From: Symbiodinium sp. CCMP2592
Taxonomy: Eukaryota > Sar > Dinophyceae > Suessiales > Symbiodiniaceae
DNA length: 64,000 nucleotides
Assembly: GCA_905221615.1 (NCBI GenBank)
Contig: CAJNDT010005757.1
Coordinates: forward strand, 312,001-376,000
Direction of reading: 5' to 3'
A program made the position numbers and the translations under genes. The notes beneath the pieces are model-generated. The model was not told where the DNA came from. It did no database searches and worked only from the letters and a program-made list of their open reading frames with translations. Each line of letters opens with the position of its first letter. Position 1 is the stretch's first letter. This document shows, piece by piece, positions 63,180 through 64,000 of this stretch.

Positions 63180-64000
63180 TCACTCCAAGTTATTTTTAGG
63201 TAGGAGAAGAGAGCTTCTTTTTTTGGAAGGGAGCTCCTGCACATCTTGGCAAGACTTCATCCTAATCATAAGAAGACTCGACTGAAGAGAGCACGCTCGT
63301 CGTCAATATGGACAGAGCTCCCTCAGTCTTCAATCAAAAGCAACGTCTGAGTTCCCTACCTCATCCTCGACAGGAAGAGAGCTCCCTCCAATGTATTGAG
63401 AAAGAAGAGCGCCCCATCTCACAATGGCAGACAAGCCCCTCCAGCTTCACGAGAAAGAAGAGAGCTCCGTTTACCCCCCAGGCGACAACTAGAGACCTCC
63501 TTTCTCCCTTGGCAGGGGAAATGATCCTCGTCTGAAAATGGAAGAGAGCTTAACAAAGGAGTCTGATCCTTTCTTCAAGTTTCACAAAGAGAGCTCTTCA
63601 ACCCCATGCTCTAAAACAAAAGATAGCTCTTGCTTGTTGGTGGCAGGAAAAGGGAGCTAGCTAGCTTCCTTGCTTGAACAGAGCTTCGAGGGCTTCCCAT
63701 GTCCCTTTGAAAGTGGGCGGGGAAGACCAGACTTTACTTTTCAACTTCTCGACAGGAAGAGAGCTTCCTCCAATGTATTGAGAAAGAAAAAGCGCCCCAT
63801 CTCAAAATGGCAGACAAGCCCCTTCAGCTTCACGAGAAAGAAGAGAGCTCAGTTTACCCCCCAGGCGGCAACTAGAGACCTCCTTTCTCTCTTGGCAGGG
63901 GAAATGATCCTCTTCAGAAAATGGAAGAGAGCTTATGCTCAAGAAGAAATGGTGGAACCCCCCCAAATCTTCAAACAAAGAAGTCTGATCCTTTCTTCAA
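63180..64000. repeat. Long-unit satellite with recurrent AGAGAGCT
   Basis: CTCGACAGGAAGAGAGCT begins at 63366 and 63748; both copies continue through TCCAATGTATTGAGAAAG, GCGCCCCATCTCA, ATGGCAGACAAGCCCC, TTTACCCCCCAGGCG and AAATGATCCTC. GTCTGATCCTTTCTTCAA is at 63561 and 63983, so the offset grows from 382 to 422 bp. AGAGAGCT or a variant recurs every 30-90 bp from 63207. The array is open at the right edge. 62760-63180 has no recognised gene. Confidence 0.8.

Noticed and set aside
1-64000. Bacterial-type features (operons, CRISPR arrays, prophage)
   Set aside because: The window has introns, telomere-like repeats and microsatellites of a nuclear eukaryotic genome; repeats are not spaced like CRISPR arrays.
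1-64000. Dinoflagellate spliced-leader relic
   Set aside because: I looked for the 22-nt leader end (TTGGCTCAAG or its complement) at gene starts and found no match by eye.

Overview
The window looks like nuclear DNA of a dinoflagellate, probably Symbiodiniaceae or a relative such as Polarella; the genus cannot be fixed from sequence alone. The evidence is: (i) plant/alveolate-type TTTAGGG/CCCTAAA repeats scattered everywhere; (ii) spliced genes whose reading frames are restored only by GC-AG, and less often GA-AG or GT-AG, introns, with short direct repeats at the splice borders; (iii) protein families that, from memory, are typical of dinoflagellate genomes (Lys-Ala repeats with a GCSxCR cysteine cluster, a GWY-motif helical protein, a DDE-transposase-like protein, a copia remnant). 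No spliced-leader relic, rRNA or convincing intact tRNA gene was found.

Layout. 0-10.6 kb: two paralogous multi-exon membrane-protein genes in tandem on the minus strand (copy A about 2547 to 280, truncated by the window edge; copy B 10563 to 7317). They resemble XK-related (XKR) proteins. Their introns are filled with telomere-like repeats and small palindromic elements, and the copies differ in intron content. 10.7-33 kb: repeat-dominated DNA with short inverted-repeat (MITE-like) elements, microsatellites, a 400-bp foldback element, a 1.1-kb degenerate TTAGTA array and one Ty1/copia fragment (26.6-27.2 kb, minus).

33.4-46.0 kb: an island almost free of telomere-like repeats, with all coding on the plus strand. 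It holds (X) an acidic protein, (Y) a basic/Pro-rich product and a Lys-Ala/GCSRCR reading frame, (V) a gene tail with a one-base frameshift, (Z) an 11-exon, 594-residue gene that reads through in frame and has nine non-GT introns out of ten, (W) a 58-residue basic protein, and (T) a three-exon transposase-like protein with a candidate D-D-E set. The best reading is a large composite mobile element or its domesticated gene cluster.

46-62.3 kb: again dense MITE-like palindromes (families A to O named here), telomere-like tracts and microsatellites without a convincing gene. 62.4-64 kb: a 172-bp tandem duplication, then a long-unit satellite with recurring AGAGAGCT that runs off the right edge.

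The MITE families fold as 90-150 bp hairpins. Many carry telomere-like AGGGTCC/GGACCCTAA near their tips, so hairpin transposition and telomere-like sequence seem to have shaped the window together. Gene models were built by hand; in-frame splicing is the main support, and family names come from remembered motifs, not searches.
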